From Streptomyces prunicolor NBRC 13075 (GTDB lineage Bacteria; Actinomycetota; Actinomycetes; Streptomycetales; Streptomycetaceae), in contig NZ_BARF01000099.1 in NCBI RefSeq assembly GCF_000367365.1, forward strand, positions 62,001-126,000: a DNA stretch of 64,000 nt, given 5' to 3'. Positions 8,337 through 16,267 of this stretch are shown here, piece by piece. The notes under the pieces were generated by a model that was not told where the DNA came from, ran no database searches, and was given only the letters and a program-made list of their open reading frames with translations. Every line of letters starts with the position of its first letter. Position 1 is the stretch's first letter. A program made the position numbers and the translations under genes.

Positions 8337-8377
8337 CGCCGTTTCCTCTCGGCTCAGTTGGGCGCCGCCCGAGAGTG

Positions 8378-8593
8378 CTATCCGGCGCGCTGCACCAGGG
8401 CCCAGATGCCGAGCGACACCAGGACCCCACCCAACACCGCCAGCGGCAACTCGGCGTACAGGACACTCCAGTCGGGGCTCGCCTCGAAGCGCTGGAAGCG
8501 GGCCCGGACGTCGTACGACCACACCGCCAGCCCAACTCCCGCGCCGAGTACGGCGGTCAGACATCCTCCGGCGGCCTGCGCGCGTTGTCCCAT
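8378..8593 (-). CDS. Small two-helix membrane protein
   Basis: A 71-residue protein with two hydrophobic helices (about residues 9-26, GGCLTAVLGAGVGLAVW, and 49-67, LAVLGGVLVSLGIWAL) separated by a charged loop with RARFQRFEASPDW. No family is recognised. It is the first gene of a likely three-gene operon with the 227-residue protein and the SLOG-like protein. A membrane anchor next to a nucleotide-sensing fold would suit a membrane-linked signalling unit, but that is inference. Confidence 0.6.
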   Translation of the reverse strand: MGQRAQAAGGCLTAVLGAGVGLAVWSYDVRARFQRFEASPDWSVLYAELPLAVLGGVLVSLGIWALVQRAG

Positions 8594-8624
8594 GCCCGGG
8601 ACGGACGCGTGCGGTGCGCCGAAG

Positions 8625-8696
8625 GTTCCCGGTCGAAGTCCCCGTCGAATTCCCGGTCGGGTTCTCGATCGTGTTTCCGGTCGTGTTCTCGGTCAG
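8625..8696. repeat. Degenerate 12-bp tandem repeat, six units
   Basis: Six consecutive 12-bp units resemble GTTCCCGGTCGN, at 8625, 8637, 8649, 8661, 8673 and 8685. The last unit covers the stop codon of the ABC permease on the minus strand. It fills most of the spacer between that gene and the small membrane gene. No terminator-like hairpin was seen in it. Confidence 0.65.
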
Positions 8697-10303
8697 GTGG
8701 TGAGGTCGCGGCGGCGTAGAGCCGTCAGGCCTACGGCGACCAGGGTGGCGGCGATCGCCGTGAGGACGATCACGGGGCCCCACGCCATGTCTCCGCCCGG
8801 GAGCTTCGGCAGGTGGCCGAAGGGGGAGACATTCAGGACCGCCTGCGGGAGGTTCAGCGCGGGGCCGATCCAGCCGAGTGCGAGGGCCAGTCCGGCCGTT
8901 GCCCAGGATGCCGGGGACAGGCGCGGGGAGATTCCGTGGAGCAGGACCGCGAGCGCGCCCAGGGACCAGATCGCCGGGAGTTGGACCAGGGTGGCGGCCA
9001 GGATCGGGCCCGGTTCGGCGCCGTAGCCCAGGGTCAGGCCGAGGCCGCTCAGCAGCATGATGACGACCGCGCCGACGAAGGCGATCGTCAGGTGGCCGGC
9101 GGCCCAGCGCAGCCGGCCGACCGCGTTCGCGAGGATCGGTTCGGCGCGCTGGCCGGTCTCCTCGCTGTGCAGCCGTAGGACCGACGAGACCGCGTACAGC
9201 GCGGCGAGCATGCCGAACATGCCGACCATCGTGGCCAGGAACGCGTCCTCGATGCCCGACTGGCCGCCCATCCGCTCGATGACCTCGCGGGTCTTGGCGT
9301 TGTCCCCGACCAGGTCCGCCGCGCCCTTCGTGATGCCGCCGAAGGCGACCCCGGCCGCGAAGAAGCCCAGGCCCCAGCCCAGTACGCTGCCCCGCTGGAG
9401 CCGCCAGGCCAGTGCGCCCGCCGTGCCGAGGCGGCCCTGGGCCGGGCCGGGGCGGGCTGCGAAGAAGCTCATTCCCACGTCTCGGCGGCCCGCCAACTCG
9501 TAGGCGACTACGCCCTGTACGAGGGTCGCGGCGGCGAACAGGGTCAGTACCCACCACCGTTCCGCCGCGAACGGGCGCAGGTTCTCCAGCCAGCCGATCG
9601 GGGAGATCCAAGTCGCGGGGGAGGAGCCATCGTTGGTGGTCGAGTCTCCTACGGCGCGGAGGACGAAGGCCGCGCCCAGCAGTCCACCGGTCAGGCCCTT
9701 CGCCAGCCGCCCGCTGTCCGTGAACTGCGCGACGATCGCCGCCAGCGTCGCGAACACCATGCCGACTCCGCCGATGCCGAGCCCGAGGGCCAGCGCTCCC
9801 GCCGATCCCTGGCCGGCCATACCTCCCGCGATCAGCAGCGCCAGCGCGGAGTTGGCGACCAGCGCCGTCAACAGCGCCGCCGTCAGTGGCGCCCGGCGGC
9901 CGACCATCGCCGAGGAGACGAGTTCCTGGCGGCCGCTCTCCTCCTCGTCACGGGTGTGCCGTACGACGACGACCAGGCTCATGATCCCGGCGAGGATCGC
10001 GGCGTAGCCGCCGATGCGCCAGGCGGTGAGGCCGCCGAGGGAGTCGTTGAACACCGGGCCGTAGGTCGCGCGCAGCGAGCTGTTGGTGAGCATCTGGCGG
10101 GCGATGTCGGCGCGTTCGGCCGGGGTGGAGTACACGCTCTTCAGGGAGCCGGGGAGGGAGAGGACCAGCAGGCCGGTCACCGCCACCCAGGCCGGGACCA
10201 CCACGCGGTCGCGGCGCAGGTTGAACCGCAACAGGGCGCCGGTGCCCGCCAGTTGGCGCGAGCCGCTGACACCGGTGCGTGCGGGGAACGCGGCGGCCGT
10301 CAT
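8693..10303 (-). CDS. ABC exporter, membrane (permease) subunit
   Basis: A 536-residue polytopic protein of the ABC-2 exporter type with about 12 hydrophobic helices in two halves. It has the soluble segment after the first helix (SVYSTPAERADIARQM) and the RHTRDEEESGRQELV / HSEETGQRAEPIL coupling-loop pair seen in actinomycete 'polyketide antibiotic exporter' permeases. ATG 10303 is preceded by CAGGAGA and overlaps the ATPase stop by four bases, so both subunits are made from one mRNA. Together with the ATPase it should export a hydrophobic compound, possibly an antibiotic. Confidence 0.9.
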   Translation of the reverse strand: MTAAAFPARTGVSGSRQLAGTGALLRFNLRRDRVVVPAWVAVTGLLVLSLPGSLKSVYSTPAERADIARQMLTNSSLRATYGPVFNDSLGGLTAWRIGGYAAILAGIMSLVVVVRHTRDEEESGRQELVSSAMVGRRAPLTAALLTALVANSALALLIAGGMAGQGSAGALALGLGIGGVGMVFATLAAIVAQFTDSGRLAKGLTGGLLGAAFVLRAVGDSTTNDGSSPATWISPIGWLENLRPFAAERWWVLTLFAAATLVQGVVAYELAGRRDVGMSFFAARPGPAQGRLGTAGALAWRLQRGSVLGWGLGFFAAGVAFGGITKGAADLVGDNAKTREVIERMGGQSGIEDAFLATMVGMFGMLAALYAVSSVLRLHSEETGQRAEPILANAVGRLRWAAGHLTIAFVGAVVIMLLSGLGLTLGYGAEPGPILAATLVQLPAIWSLGALAVLLHGISPRLSPASWATAGLALALGWIGPALNLPQAVLNVSPFGHLPKLPGGDMAWGPVIVLTAIAATLVAVGLTALRRRDLTT

Positions 10304-11205
10304 GCCGTCTCCTGGTAGTGGCGGAGGAACAGCTCCTCCAGCGTCGGCGGCTTCGAGGTCAGGGAGCGCACGCCGGACTCGCTCAACGACCGCAGCACGG
10401 CGTTCAGTTGGTCGGCCTCTACCTGGAGGCGGACGCGGTGGCCTTGGCTGTTCTGAATTTGCTGGATGGCGAGGTCGTGCACGCCGGGGATGGACGCCAA
10501 CCCGTTGGGCGCGCCGGTGAGTTCGGCCGTCACGCTGGTGCGGGTGAGGTGGCGCAGGTCGGACAGCGAACCGCTCTCCACCGTGCGGCCCTTGCGGATG
10601 ATGCTCACCCGGTCGCACAACTCCTCCACCTCGCTGAGGATGTGGGAGGAGAGCAGGATCGTACGACCCCGGTCGCGCTCCTCCTCCACGCAGCGCTGGA
10701 AGACCTCCTCCATCAGGGGGTCGAGGCCCGAGGTCGGTTCGTCGAGGATCAGGAGGTCCACGTCCGAGGCGAACGCGGCGACGAGGGCCACCTTCTGGCG
10801 GTTGCCCTTGGAGTACGTGCGGCCCTTTTTGGTGGGGTCGAGTTCGAAGCGGTCGATCAGTTCGGTGCGCCGGGACTTGTCCAGTCCGCCGCGCAACTTG
10901 CCGTAGAGATCGATGACTTCGCCCCCGGAGAGGTTGCGCCACAGCGTCACGTCGCCGGGGACGTAGGCGACCCGGCGGTGCAGTTCGACGGCGTCGGTCC
11001 AGGGGTCGCGGCCCAGGAGCTGGGCCGCGCCCGAGTCCGCGTGGAGGAGGCCGAGCAGGACGCGGATCGTCGTGGACTTGCCGGAGCCGTTGGGGCCGAG
11101 GAAGCCGTGCACTTCGCCGGCCTCGACGTCCAGGTCGAGACCCGCGAGGGCTTGCGTCTTGCCGAACGACTTGTGCAGTCCGGAGACGGTGATTGCCTTC
11201 GTCAT
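10300..11205 (-). CDS. ABC exporter, ATP-binding subunit
   Basis: A 301-residue ATPase with Walker A GPNGSGKST near residue 37, a Q-loop region, a degenerate signature YSKGNRQKV in place of LSGGQ, Walker B LLILDEPTSGLD near 150, and the switch His in SSHILSEVEEL. The C-terminal extension of about 90 residues is usual in drug-resistance-type (DrrA-like) ATPases. It is the first gene of a two-gene operon with the permease and is divergent from a GbsR/MarR regulator, which probably controls it. Confidence 0.93.
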   Translation of the reverse strand: MTKAITVSGLHKSFGKTQALAGLDLDVEAGEVHGFLGPNGSGKSTTIRVLLGLLHADSGAAQLLGRDPWTDAVELHRRVAYVPGDVTLWRNLSGGEVIDLYGKLRGGLDKSRRTELIDRFELDPTKKGRTYSKGNRQKVALVAAFASDVDLLILDEPTSGLDPLMEEVFQRCVEEERDRGRTILLSSHILSEVEELCDRVSIIRKGRTVESGSLSDLRHLTRTSVTAELTGAPNGLASIPGVHDLAIQQIQNSQGHRVRLQVEADQLNAVLRSLSESGVRSLTSKPPTLEELFLRHYQETA

Positions 11206-11225
11206 GGAGCCGAACGTACGCTTCT

Positions 11226-11241
11226 TTCAGAAATTTGTGAA
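11226..11241. promoter_or_regulatory. Candidate operator of the divergent GbsR/MarR regulator
   Basis: TTCAGAAATTTGTGAA is a 16-bp imperfect palindrome (TTCA-x-AAATTT-x-TGAA, 14 of 16 positions symmetrical). It is centred in the 73-bp gap between the ABC ATPase (start 11205) and the regulator (start 11279). It is an A/T-rich island in very G+C-rich sequence. The position suits repression of both divergent genes. Confidence 0.6.
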
Positions 11242-11278
11242 GTTAAGGAAGCGTGTGAAGCGCGGGTAGGGTGGGTCC

Positions 11279-11794
11279 ATGACGGATACATCTGGTGCGA
11301 CGGACACCTCTGGTGGGCGGGACGCGGAGTCCGTGTCGAAGTTCGTCGAGTCCTTCGCGGCGCAGCTCGTCGAGGCGGGGATGCAGCGGATGCCGGCGCG
11401 GATCTTCGCGGCGCTGCTCTCCTCCGACGAGGGGGCGATGACCTCCGTCGAGCTGGGGGAGCAGCTGCGGATCAGCCCGGCGGCGGTGTCCGGTGGGGTG
11501 CGGTATCTGGCGCAGCAGCACATGGTGTCTCGCGAGCGTGAACCCGGTTCACGGCGCGAGCGGTACCGGGTTCAGGGCAACCAGTGGTACGAGGCGCTCA
11601 CCAACCGCGAGGCCGTTCTCAAGCGGTGGGAGTCGGCGTTGGGCGAGGGGGTCACGAGTCTCGGCGCGGATACGCCGGCGGGGCGCCGTATGGCCGAGAC
11701 GCTGGCGTTCTTCGAGTTCGTCGACGGGGAGATCGCGGCGATGATGGAGCGGTGGCGGGTTCACCGGGAAACACGCTTCGGTGGAGCCCCCTAA
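11279..11794 (+). CDS. GbsR/MarR-family transcriptional regulator
   Basis: A 171-residue regulator with a winged helix (PARIFAALLSSDEGAMTS, then ELGEQLRISPAAVSGGVRYL as helix-turn-helix, wing REPGSRRERYRV) and a helical C-terminus that probably dimerises. It is divergent from the ABC exporter operon, so it is the likely repressor. A TAGGGT hexamer at 11267-11272 ends six bases before the ATG, with no ribosome binding site, which suggests a leaderless mRNA. Confidence 0.88.
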   Translation: MTDTSGATDTSGGRDAESVSKFVESFAAQLVEAGMQRMPARIFAALLSSDEGAMTSVELGEQLRISPAAVSGGVRYLAQQHMVSREREPGSRRERYRVQGNQWYEALTNREAVLKRWESALGEGVTSLGADTPAGRRMAETLAFFEFVDGEIAAMMERWRVHRETRFGGAP

Positions 11795-11833
11795 GGGGCG
11801 CGGAGCCGCACATCGATACAGCCCCGCGCCCCT
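11794..11833. terminator. Inverted repeat between convergent genes, Streptomyces-type
   Basis: AGGGGCGCGG at 11794-11803 pairs perfectly with CCGCGCCCCT at 11824-11833 around a 20-base loop. It begins at the last base of the regulator gene and lies in the gap before the convergent permease gene. From general knowledge, stretches with this 'ggggcgcgg ... catcgatacag ... ccgcgcccct' form are scattered between Streptomyces genes. It probably works as a bidirectional terminator although no T-run follows. Confidence 0.6.
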
Positions 11834-11847
11834 GAAAGCAGGGAACC

Positions 11848-13359
11848 TCAGCGCTCCTTGGTTTCTTCGAGGACCGTTCGCCCCAGCAAGGCGTAACGCT
11901 CAGGCGCCCGGCGCTTCAGGTACTGGGCGTAGCCGATGCCCGTTGCCGCGACCAGCAGTACCAGCCACGGGGTCGCCTTCAGGACCAGGGAGTTGGACTC
12001 GGAGCCCGCCGCCACGCTCATGTTTGAGACCAGCAGCACGACGACCGCCAGCATCGCGATGCCTCCGAGGAGCGGAGCGGTGAACGTGCGGAACCAGTGC
12101 CGGCTCTCGGGGTGGTGGCTGCGGAAGTAGGCCAGGACCGCGAACGAGCACACCGCCTGCACCACGAGGATCGCCATCGTGCCGAGGATGGCGAGCAGGA
12201 CGTAGAGCGCGTTGGCCGGGTCCTTGCTCGTGGCCCAGAACGCGAGGATCAGGACGGCGCTCACCACGGTCTGCACGAAGCCCGCGATGTGCGGGGAGCC
12301 GTGTTTGGCGTGGGTGCGGCCGACGGTGTTCTTGAGGGAGGGGAGGACGCCCTCGCGGCCCAGCGCGTACATGTAACGGCTGGCGCAGTTGTGGAAGGCC
12401 ATGCCGCAGGCGAGCGAGCCGCTGATCATCAGCCACTGCATGAGGTCGACCGCCCAGTGGCCGACGTAGTGCTCGGTGGGGTTGAAGAAGAGGGCGAGCG
12501 GGTTCGCCGACGAGGCGACCTTGACGGCCTCGCTCTCGCCGTTGCCGATGATGGCCATCCAGGAGACGAAGACGTAGAAGACGCCGACGCCGAGGACCGA
12601 GATCATCGTCGCCTTGGGGATGATCTTCTTGGGGTCGCGGGACTCCTCGCCGTACATGGCCGTGGACTCGAAGCCGACCCATGACCAGAAGGCGAAGAAG
12701 AGACCGAGACCGGCGCTCGTCCCCTTGAACGCGTTGACCGGGTTGACCGGGCCGAAGGTGAAGCCGTGCGGGCCGCCGCCGTGCAGGGCGACCGAGATCG
12801 CCATCGCGGCGAGGACGGTCACCTCGGTGCCGAGGAGTACGACGAGCAGCTTCTCGGCGACCGAGACGCCGAACCACGTACCCGTCGCGTTGACCGCGAG
12901 CATGACGATCGCGAAGACCCACCACGGAACGTCAAGTCCCGTCTGGTCCTTGAAGGTTCCGGTGGCGAAGGTCGAGAAGATGCCGATGAGGGCCGGCTCG
13001 AACACCATGTACGCGAACGTGGCGAGCATCCCGGACGCGAGTCCGACGGTGCGGCCGAGGCCGTAGGAGATGAAGCCGTAGAAGGCGCCCGTCGAGGTGA
13101 TGTGCTTCGCCATCGAGGTGAAGCCGACGGAAAAGATTGCCAGGACGACCATTGCGACGAGGTAGCTCGCCGGGGCGCCTATGCCGTTGCCGGACGAGAC
13201 CATGAAGGGCACGTTGCCGGTCATCGCGGTGATCGGGGCGGCGGTCGCGACGGCCATGAAGACCACGCCCAGCAGGCCGATGGCGTTGGGCTTGAGCCGG
13301 TGAACGGCGCCGTCCTCGCTTGCTTTCGCCGCCGGGGCGACTGACTCGTCCACTGCCAT
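11848..13359 (-). CDS. APC-superfamily permease, probable ethanolamine/amino acid uptake
   Basis: A 503-residue polytopic permease with about 12 helices. It carries the APC fold signature GVVFMAVATAAPITAMTGNV in helix 1 and the unwound-helix region FFAFWSWVGFESTAMYGEE in helix 6. The ATG at 13359 with GAGAGGAA upstream is preferred to a start 20 codons earlier. It is divergent from eutB with 160 bp between starts, so uptake of ethanolamine (or another amine) for the lyase is the likely role. That substrate is inferred from position only. Confidence 0.85.
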   Translation of the reverse strand: MAVDESVAPAAKASEDGAVHRLKPNAIGLLGVVFMAVATAAPITAMTGNVPFMVSSGNGIGAPASYLVAMVVLAIFSVGFTSMAKHITSTGAFYGFISYGLGRTVGLASGMLATFAYMVFEPALIGIFSTFATGTFKDQTGLDVPWWVFAIVMLAVNATGTWFGVSVAEKLLVVLLGTEVTVLAAMAISVALHGGGPHGFTFGPVNPVNAFKGTSAGLGLFFAFWSWVGFESTAMYGEESRDPKKIIPKATMISVLGVGVFYVFVSWMAIIGNGESEAVKVASSANPLALFFNPTEHYVGHWAVDLMQWLMISGSLACGMAFHNCASRYMYALGREGVLPSLKNTVGRTHAKHGSPHIAGFVQTVVSAVLILAFWATSKDPANALYVLLAILGTMAILVVQAVCSFAVLAYFRSHHPESRHWFRTFTAPLLGGIAMLAVVVLLVSNMSVAAGSESNSLVLKATPWLVLLVAATGIGYAQYLKRRAPERYALLGRTVLEETKER

Positions 13360-13519
13360 CGGGATGGTTCCTCTCACGCTGCTCGGGTGGTGCACTGGAC
13401 CGGAACTCTGTATGTCCAATGAGTCGTGAAAGGGTTGCGGGACGTTAAATGTTTGTCAACCAGACCTTTAGAAATCTGAGGAAATCTGGGGGCAACACGC
13501 GCCTCGTACGGTCGCCGAC
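13360..13519. promoter_or_regulatory. Divergent control region of permease and eutB
   Basis: A direct repeat of GAAATCTGRG occupies 13471-13490, and CCAGA at 13460-13464 is complementary to TCTGG at 13485-13489, giving overlapping dyads. TACGGT at 13507-13512 stands seven bases before the eutB ATG, and no ribosome binding site is present, consistent with a leaderless eutB mRNA. The usual B12-box elements of a cobalamin riboswitch were not seen. Confidence 0.45.
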
Positions 13520-14908
13520 ATGAGTACGTACACCTCCACCCTCGGCGGCCACCGCTACCGCTTCGGCTCCCTCGCGCGCCTGCTCGCCGCCGCGAGTCCG
13601 GAGCGTTCCGGTGACCGGCTGGCGGGGCTGGCCGCGTCGTCCGCCCAGGAGCGGGTGGCGGCGCGCTGGGCGCTGGCGGACGTACCGCTGACCGCGTTCC
13701 TCGCCGAGCCGGTGATCCCGTACGAGACCGATGACGTGACCCGGCTGATTCTCGACACGCACGACGCGGGTGCGTTCGCGGCGGTGGCCGGTATGACGGT
13801 GGGCGGGTTCCGGGAGTGGCTGCTGGCGGCGGATGCCGGTGAACTGGCCGCCGTAGCGCCCGGGTTGACGCCGGAGATGGTCGCGGCGGTGTCGAAGCTC
13901 ATGGGCAACGCCGACCTGGTCGCAGTCGCGCGGAAGGTGCGGGTGGTGACCGCCTTCCGCTCGACGATCGGTCTGCCGGGGCGCCTGGCCACCCGCCTCC
14001 AGCCGAACCACCCCACCGACGACCCGGCCGGAGTCGCCGCGGCCCTGCTCGACGGACTGCTTCTCGGCTCCGGCGACGCGGTGATCGGCATCAACCCGGC
14101 GACGGACAGCCCGAAGGCGGTACGCGACCTGCTGGAACTGCTGGACGGAGTGATCCAGCGGTACGCCATCCCCACCCAGTCCTGCGTCCTGTCCCACGTC
14201 ACGACGAGCATGGACCTGATGGAACGTGGGGCGCCGGTGGACCTGGTCTTCCAGTCCATCGCGGGTACGCAGGCGGCGAACGCGTCCTTCGGCGTCACGC
14301 TGGGGCTGCTCGACGAGGCGTACGAGGCGGCGAAGGCGCTGGGCCGGGGCACGGTCGGCTCGAACGTCATGTACTTCGAGACGGGCCAGGGCAGCGCACT
14401 GTCGGCGGACGCGCACCACGGCGTCGACCAGCAGACGGTGGAGGCACGGGCGTACGCGGTGGCCCGCCGCTACGACCCGCTCCTCGTGAACACGGTGGTG
14501 GGCTTCATCGGCCCGGAGTACCTCTACGACGGCCGCCAGATCCTCCGCGCGGCCCTGGAGGACCACTTCTGCGGCAAGGTGCTGGGCCTCCCGATGGGCC
14601 TGGACATCTGCTACACCAACCACGCCGACGCGGACGACGACGACATCGCCACGATGCTCACCATGCTCGGCGTGGCCGGCGCGTCCTTCGTGATCTGCAC
14701 CCCGGGCGGCGACGACATCATGCTCAACTACCAATCCGCCTCGTACCACGACGCGTTGTACCTCCGCGAGGTCCTCGGGCTGCGCCCGGCACCGGAGTTC
14801 GAGGCCTGGCTCGGCTCGATCGGCCTGCTGGGCGAGGGCGGCGAGATCAGGGACGTGTCCGGTACGACCCACCCGTTGACGGCGATCGGAAGGGAACTGG
14901 CGGCATGA
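13520..14908 (+). CDS. eutB: Ethanolamine ammonia-lyase, large subunit
   Basis: A 462-residue protein aligned along its length with EutB, the TIM-barrel subunit that with EutC and adenosylcobalamin converts ethanolamine to acetaldehyde and ammonia. Recognisable stretches are KLMGNADLVAVARKVRVVTA, RLQPNHPTDDP, GDAVIGINPATDS, FQSIAGTQAANASFG, MYFETGQGSALSADAHHG and PMGLDICYTNHADAD. It overlaps eutC by four bases. No carboxysome-like shell genes are nearby, so this is the simple cytosolic pathway typical of actinomycetes. The acetaldehyde dehydrogenase is not in the window. Confidence 0.96.
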   Translation: MSTYTSTLGGHRYRFGSLARLLAAASPERSGDRLAGLAASSAQERVAARWALADVPLTAFLAEPVIPYETDDVTRLILDTHDAGAFAAVAGMTVGGFREWLLAADAGELAAVAPGLTPEMVAAVSKLMGNADLVAVARKVRVVTAFRSTIGLPGRLATRLQPNHPTDDPAGVAAALLDGLLLGSGDAVIGINPATDSPKAVRDLLELLDGVIQRYAIPTQSCVLSHVTTSMDLMERGAPVDLVFQSIAGTQAANASFGVTLGLLDEAYEAAKALGRGTVGSNVMYFETGQGSALSADAHHGVDQQTVEARAYAVARRYDPLLVNTVVGFIGPEYLYDGRQILRAALEDHFCGKVLGLPMGLDICYTNHADADDDDIATMLTMLGVAGASFVICTPGGDDIMLNYQSASYHDALYLREVLGLRPAPEFEAWLGSIGLLGEGGEIRDVSGTTHPLTAIGRELAA

Positions 14909-15672
14909 CGACCAGTCAAGTGGCTTCGGTGGACCGGGACTTGTGGCCGTCCCTGCGCCGACACACCCAGGCGAGGATCGGCCTGGGCAGGGCGGGCACC
15001 GGCCTCCCCACCCACCACCGCCTGGAGTTGCAGGCGGCGCACGCGGCGGCGAAGGACGCGGTCCACTCCCCGTTCGAACCGGACGTGGTCGCGGAGGCGC
15101 TGCGCGGAGAACCGACCGTACGGGTCCGCAGCGCGGCCCCCGACCGCCTCACCTACCTCCAACGCCCTGACCTGGGCCGCCGGTTGGACCCGGCCGACCG
15201 TGCACACCTCCCGGTGGGGGAGTGGGACGTGGTCTTCGTCGTGGCCGACGGCCTCTCCAGCCGCGCGGTCCACGAGCACGGCGCGGCGATGGTCCGAGCG
15301 ACGACGGCACTCCTGCCGACAGCGTGGCGGGTGGCCCCGGTGGTGTTGGCGGAGCAGGCGCGGGTTGCCCTGGGTGACGACGTCGCCTCGGCGATGGGCG
15401 CGACGATGGTCGTGGTCTTCGTCGGGGAGCGGCCCGGTATGTCGGCGGCGGATTCGTTGGGGGCGTATCTGACGTACCGGCCGATGCCGGGAGTGACCAC
15501 GGACGCAGACCGGAACTGCCTCAGCAACATACGGCCGCCATTGGGCCTGACCTACGAGACGGCGGCGGCGAAGCTGGCCGGGTTGATGGGCAGGGCCAGT
15601 GAGTTGGAGATCACGGGGGTGGGGTTGAAGGATGAATCCGATCACATGGAAGTAAGTGAGCGACTACTCTAA
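14905..15672 (+). CDS. eutC: Ethanolamine ammonia-lyase, small subunit
   Basis: A 255-residue EutC that completes the adenosylcobalamin-dependent lyase. Visible family features are the N-terminal TQARIGLGRAGTGLPT, the central DVVFVVADGLSSRAVHEHG, the VVVFVGERPGMSAADSLGAY segment at the cobalamin face, and DRNCLSNIRPPLGLTYETAA near the C-terminus. It starts within ATGA of eutB and should be made in balanced amounts with it. Confidence 0.96.
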   Translation: MTTSQVASVDRDLWPSLRRHTQARIGLGRAGTGLPTHHRLELQAAHAAAKDAVHSPFEPDVVAEALRGEPTVRVRSAAPDRLTYLQRPDLGRRLDPADRAHLPVGEWDVVFVVADGLSSRAVHEHGAAMVRATTALLPTAWRVAPVVLAEQARVALGDDVASAMGATMVVVFVGERPGMSAADSLGAYLTYRPMPGVTTDADRNCLSNIRPPLGLTYETAAAKLAGLMGRASELEITGVGLKDESDHMEVSERLL

Positions 15673-15700
15673 GTCGCTGCTGTGGTGAGGGAGGTTCTTC

Positions 15701-16267
15701 ATGTCCGGAGGCTTCCAGGGCTTGTTGGACGACGGTGATGAACTGCAGGTGCCTCCGGGCTACCGGGTCGAGATCATCAGGGGGAATATCGTTCTGTCAC
15801 CCTGGCCGCCCGGCTACTACGCCGGGGTGATGGACCGGGTGTGCGAGCAGTTGGGTCCTCGCCTGCCCGAAGGGCACATCGCCTGTTCGGGACCACTGTT
15901 GTACGTCTTCCCGAGCGCGGAGCGCGCTTATGAACCGGACATTTACGTCGTGCACCGTCGAACGCTTCGGACGACGAGCAACCGTCTGGACGGCGCGGCG
16001 CTCGCCTTCGTCGCAGAGCTGACTCTCCCCTCCACCAGGGACATTGACCTCATTGACAAGGTCGAGACCTACGGCAAGGCGGGTGTCCCGGTCTACCTCC
16101 TCCTCGACATGCAGGAGGAGCAGGCCACCGTCTACTCGACTCCCTCCGCCAAAGGCTACGAGTCACGCTGCACGAGGGCGTTCGGCGAAGACCTCCCGGT
16201 CCCCGCCCCCTTCAACTGCACCCTCGACACGACAGGCTTCCAAGCCCCTACTTCACCGGCAACGTAA
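15701..16267 (+). CDS. Uma2-family (PD-(D/E)xK) putative endonuclease
   Basis: A 188-residue protein of the DUF820/Uma2 family. The core is GYRVEIIRGNIVLSP near residue 22, then the nuclease strands with EPDIYVV (Asp about residue 86) and FVAELTLPSTRDID (Glu about 107), and a Lys in DKVETYGKAGVPVYLLLD. Uma2 proteins are numerous in Streptomyces and cyanobacteria and their role is mostly unknown. It lies 28 bp after eutC but is functionally unrelated; its 3' end overlaps the convergent diacylglycerol-kinase-like gene by 20 bp. Confidence 0.88.
   Translation: MSGGFQGLLDDGDELQVPPGYRVEIIRGNIVLSPWPPGYYAGVMDRVCEQLGPRLPEGHIACSGPLLYVFPSAERAYEPDIYVVHRRTLRTTSNRLDGAALAFVAELTLPSTRDIDLIDKVETYGKAGVPVYLLLDMQEEQATVYSTPSAKGYESRCTRAFGEDLPVPAPFNCTLDTTGFQAPTSPAT

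Noticed and set aside
8625..8696. CRISPR-like array
   Set aside because: The repeats are 12 bp, contiguous and degenerate, with no spacers and no cas genes; they are a simple tandem repeat.
13360..13519. Cobalamin riboswitch upstream of eutB
   Set aside because: Expected because the enzyme uses B12, but no B12-box consensus or suitable leader was seen, and eutB appears leaderless.
13445..14872. Antisense frame across eutB
   Set aside because: Composition is that of a reverse-strand shadow; eutB is unmistakable on the other strand.
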